64,000 nucleotides of DNA, from NCBI GenBank assembly GCA_017985675.1, contig JAGNXB010000001.1, forward strand, positions 300,743 through 364,742, read 5' to 3'. The number at the start of each line of letters is the position of its first letter. The first letter of the stretch is position 1. The translations under genes and the position numbers were made by a program. Positions 62,484 to 64,000 of this stretch are shown piece after piece. Source of the stretch: Saprospiraceae bacterium. GTDB taxonomy: Bacteria; Bacteroidota; Bacteroidia; Chitinophagales; Saprospiraceae. The notes under the pieces are model-generated. The model saw nothing but the letters and a program-made list of their open reading frames with translations. It was not told the DNA's origin and searched no databases.

Positions 62484-63395
62484 GTGGTGGAATCACAATC
62501 AATTTCCAATTTTAACAGACCTTCCGCCTGGTTTTTTTTGATAAATCCTCGCGCTGGAGGAAAATCAAAATCTGGTTTTCGAAAAAAGGTAAGAGCGCTT
62601 TTAGTTGGGGTTAAGTGTGATTTTCGTAAAACAAAGCCACAAAAAGGCGCAAAAAAAGCTGTGGCGTTTGGTCGATCTAACGGGTATAAAGGATTTGTAG
62701 CCGTCGGTGGCGATGGAACGATTAATAGTCTCGCCAAAGAGTTAAGAGGTACAACAGATATACTGGGAATTATTCCAGCAGGGTCAGGAAATGGCCTGGC
62801 TGGGTGGCTTGGTATCCCTAAAAAGCTCAAGGAGAATTTGCAACTTTTGACTTCGGGGCAAATAATTCAGGCTGATACGGCAGAAGTGAATGGAATCCCA
62901 TTTATTAATTTGGCTGGAGTAGGATTTGATGCGGCTGTGGCCCACGCCACAAGCAAAAGCCGCCTTCGTGGGTTTTGGCCCTATCTATTGTCTTCCATTC
63001 GGTTGGTATTTGGCAATATTTACTGGAAGGGGACGGTAACGTTGGATGGTCGGTCTTACCCTGGTGAATTTTTGGATGTTATTATTGCAAATGGAGCTGT
63101 TTTTGGATATGGCTTAAAGATTGCAAGAGAAGCAAAGATAGATGATGGCTTATTTACAGTCATATTCCTTTATAAAGTCGCTAAATGGCGCTATCTCTTT
63201 GCGTTACCCAGCTTATTTTTGGGTTGGGAAAATAATTTTCCTTGGATGGTGTCATTAAATGCAAGGCATGTGACTATTCATTCCCTGGATGAACCTCTAA
63301 TTCATGTTGATGGGGAACGTGTGGAAACGAACCAACCCTATAACTTTGAGATTTATCCGGCCACATTAAACCTGATAATTCCTACACATGAGTAA
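62484..63395 (+). CDS. Diacylglycerol-kinase-family lipid kinase
   Basis: A 303-residue soluble lipid kinase of the DAGK catalytic-domain family (DgkB/YegS-like), likely phosphorylating diacylglycerol or a related lipid. The ATP-binding motif GGDGT is at residues 75-79, preceded by LINPRAGGKSKSGF near the N-terminus. GIIPAGSGNGLAGWL and INLAGVGFDAAVAH complete the active-site blocks. The start is a GTG at 62484, 3 bases after the hscA-like stop, with no upstream ATG; the second GTG (62487) is also possible. It overlaps the SUI1 gene by 8 bases, so the three genes form one operon. Confidence 0.88.
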   Translation: MVESQSISNFNRPSAWFFLINPRAGGKSKSGFRKKVRALLVGVKCDFRKTKPQKGAKKAVAFGRSNGYKGFVAVGGDGTINSLAKELRGTTDILGIIPAGSGNGLAGWLGIPKKLKENLQLLTSGQIIQADTAEVNGIPFINLAGVGFDAAVAHATSKSRLRGFWPYLLSSIRLVFGNIYWKGTVTLDGRSYPGEFLDVIIANGAVFGYGLKIAREAKIDDGLFTVIFLYKVAKWRYLFALPSLFLGWENNFPWMVSLNARHVTIHSLDEPLIHVDGERVETNQPYNFEIYPATLNLIIPTHE

Positions 63396-63735
63396 AAAAA
63401 ATAAAGATCGCTATGGTGTGGTTTACTCAACTAACCCGGATTTTCGATATCAAGCACCCATTCCTGTTGAAGTCCCTACCCTAGCACCCGACAAGCAAAA
63501 ATTGAGAGTTATGGTTGATCGCAAACAACGTGGCGGAAAAGAAGTAACGTTAGTAACTGGTTTTATTGGACTCACCCAGGATATAGAAGAACTGGGCAAA
63601 TTACTCAAAAATAAGTGTGGATCCGGTGGAAGCGTTAAGGATACAGAGATACTTGTGCAAGGAAATCATAGAGATAAAATTGTCAAAATCCTTTTCGAAC
63701 TTGGTTACTCAGGCACAAAAGCTGCAGGAGGTTGA
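63388..63735 (+). CDS. yciH: SUI1/YciH-type translation initiation factor
   Basis: A bacterial eIF1/SUI1-domain protein (115 aa) of the YciH type, which influences the fidelity of initiator codon choice. The SUI1 core is LRVMVDRKQRGGKEVTLVTG followed by LGKLLKNKCGSGGSVKD and the C-terminal LVQGNHRDKIVKILFELGY. The N-terminal 40 residues are a polar extension (KDRYGVVYSTNPDF), typical of Bacteroidota members. It starts inside the lipid-kinase gene and its 3' end overlaps prmC on the opposite strand by 31 bases. Confidence 0.95.
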   Translation: MSKKNKDRYGVVYSTNPDFRYQAPIPVEVPTLAPDKQKLRVMVDRKQRGGKEVTLVTGFIGLTQDIEELGKLLKNKCGSGGSVKDTEILVQGNHRDKIVKILFELGYSGTKAAGG

Positions 63736-64000
63736 TGGTATTGGCGGGCAATAACAAATCGTGGATTTCCACTCAAATCATTTTTAATTTTTACGTCTTG
63801 CCATCCCGCAAGTCCAAAAATGACTTGCACATCTGCAGCAGTAAAAGCAGAACATTCACAAAGGATAAGACCATCTGATTTCAGTTTGGCACTGGCTTCA
63901 TGTGCTATGGTCCTATAAAAAATTAAAGGATCATCGCCAACTGGAAATAGTGCAGACCTGGGTTCAAAGTTCAAAACCTTTTCATCCATAGCCTGAATTT
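63705..64000 (-). CDS. prmC: Release-factor glutamine methyltransferase PrmC, C-terminal part
   Basis: The C-terminal part of PrmC (HemK), which methylates the Gln of the GGQ motif in peptide release factors RF1 and RF2. The visible part contains VLNFEPRSALFPVGDDPLIFYRTIA, a family-typical segment (shown in part), then KSDGLILCECSAF and DVKIKNDLSGNPRFVIARQY. The frame stays open to the window edge, so the SAM-binding NPPY part lies outside. The last 10 codons overlap yciH on the other strand. The function is assigned from the C-terminal pattern. Confidence 0.88.
   Translation of the reverse strand, partial: IQAMDEKVLNFEPRSALFPVGDDPLIFYRTIAHEASAKLKSDGLILCECSAFTAADVQVIFGLAGWQDVKIKNDLSGNPRFVIARQYHQPPAAFVPE

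Noticed and set aside
1..64000. tRNA, rRNA, insertion sequence, prophage or defence-system genes
   Set aside because: Looked for by eye on both strands (T-arm motifs, transposase and integrase motifs, terminal repeats) and none was found. A tRNA or covariance-model scan would be needed to exclude them fully.

Overview
The window is a 64 kb stretch of chromosome from a Bacteroidota bacterium, most likely the class Saprospiria. The lineage call rests on several signs. There is a PorT homologue of the type IX secretion system (T9SS). Four large secreted proteins end in T9SS sorting domains, and one is built of SprB-type repeats. BT_3928-family, long-NusB and CtlX-type proteins are present. Promoter -7 boxes fit TAnnTTTG, and Shine-Dalgarno sequences are mostly absent. 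I saw no rRNA, tRNA, CRISPR array, insertion sequence or prophage. Gene density is high, with many 1-31 bp overlaps, so this is mainly core chromosome with a few accessory surface-protein genes.

Layout. 1-1.8 kb: 3' part of mnmH plus selD (selenium for tRNA 2-selenouridine). 1.8-7 kb: a small outer-membrane barrel, engB, a PlsB-like acyltransferase, a DEDDh exonuclease, a MazG-like pyrophosphohydrolase, a short secreted protein and a frameshifted TRAP small permease. 7-14.2 kb: a TPR protein, gyrA, ubiE-porT, acpH, ychF. 14.4-21 kb: pdhB, a previously uncalled 53-residue lipoprotein with ytxJ and mnmD, a dicarboxylate/amino-acid symporter and a secreted beta-propeller protein. 21-27.7 kb: a GNAT enzyme, an HMG-CoA lyase, coaD, pruA and a dockerin-bearing T9SS protein. 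27.9-40.8 kb: a conserved helical protein, smc, trmH, a periplasmic-binding-fold lipoprotein, guaA, an OmpA/TSP3 protein, nusB and a BT_3928-family membrane protein. 41-48.3 kb: an EamA exporter, yigZ, coaE and a giant SprB-repeat adhesin. 48.6-58.4 kb: photolyase, a TPR lipoprotein, HtrA, a three-gene Fe-S oxidoreductase module, a PyrR-like phosphoribosyltransferase and a lamin-tail T9SS protein. 58.7-64 kb: ctlX, yhhQ, an HscA-like Hsp70, a lipid kinase, a SUI1 factor and the C-terminus of PrmC.

Functional links. MnmD (16.1 kb) and MnmH/SelD (0-1.8 kb) act on the same wobble uridine of tRNA. YhhQ imports a queuosine precursor and TrmH methylates tRNA, so tRNA modification is a recurring theme. 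CoaD and CoaE are the fourth and fifth steps of CoA synthesis. PorT is part of the machine that would export the four sorting-domain proteins. PruA and the CtlX-type enzyme both belong to arginine/proline-type amino-acid catabolism.

The items most worth a second look are: the six nearly identical 231-bp repeats in the adhesin gene; the broken TRAP permease; an arginine in the Walker A motif of MnmH; an orphan intrinsic terminator downstream of the adhesin that suggests a small RNA; promoter boxes lying only a few bases from the smc and guaA start codons; and a poorly characterised Fe-S membrane oxidoreductase module. I did not find a convincing wholly new multi-gene system.
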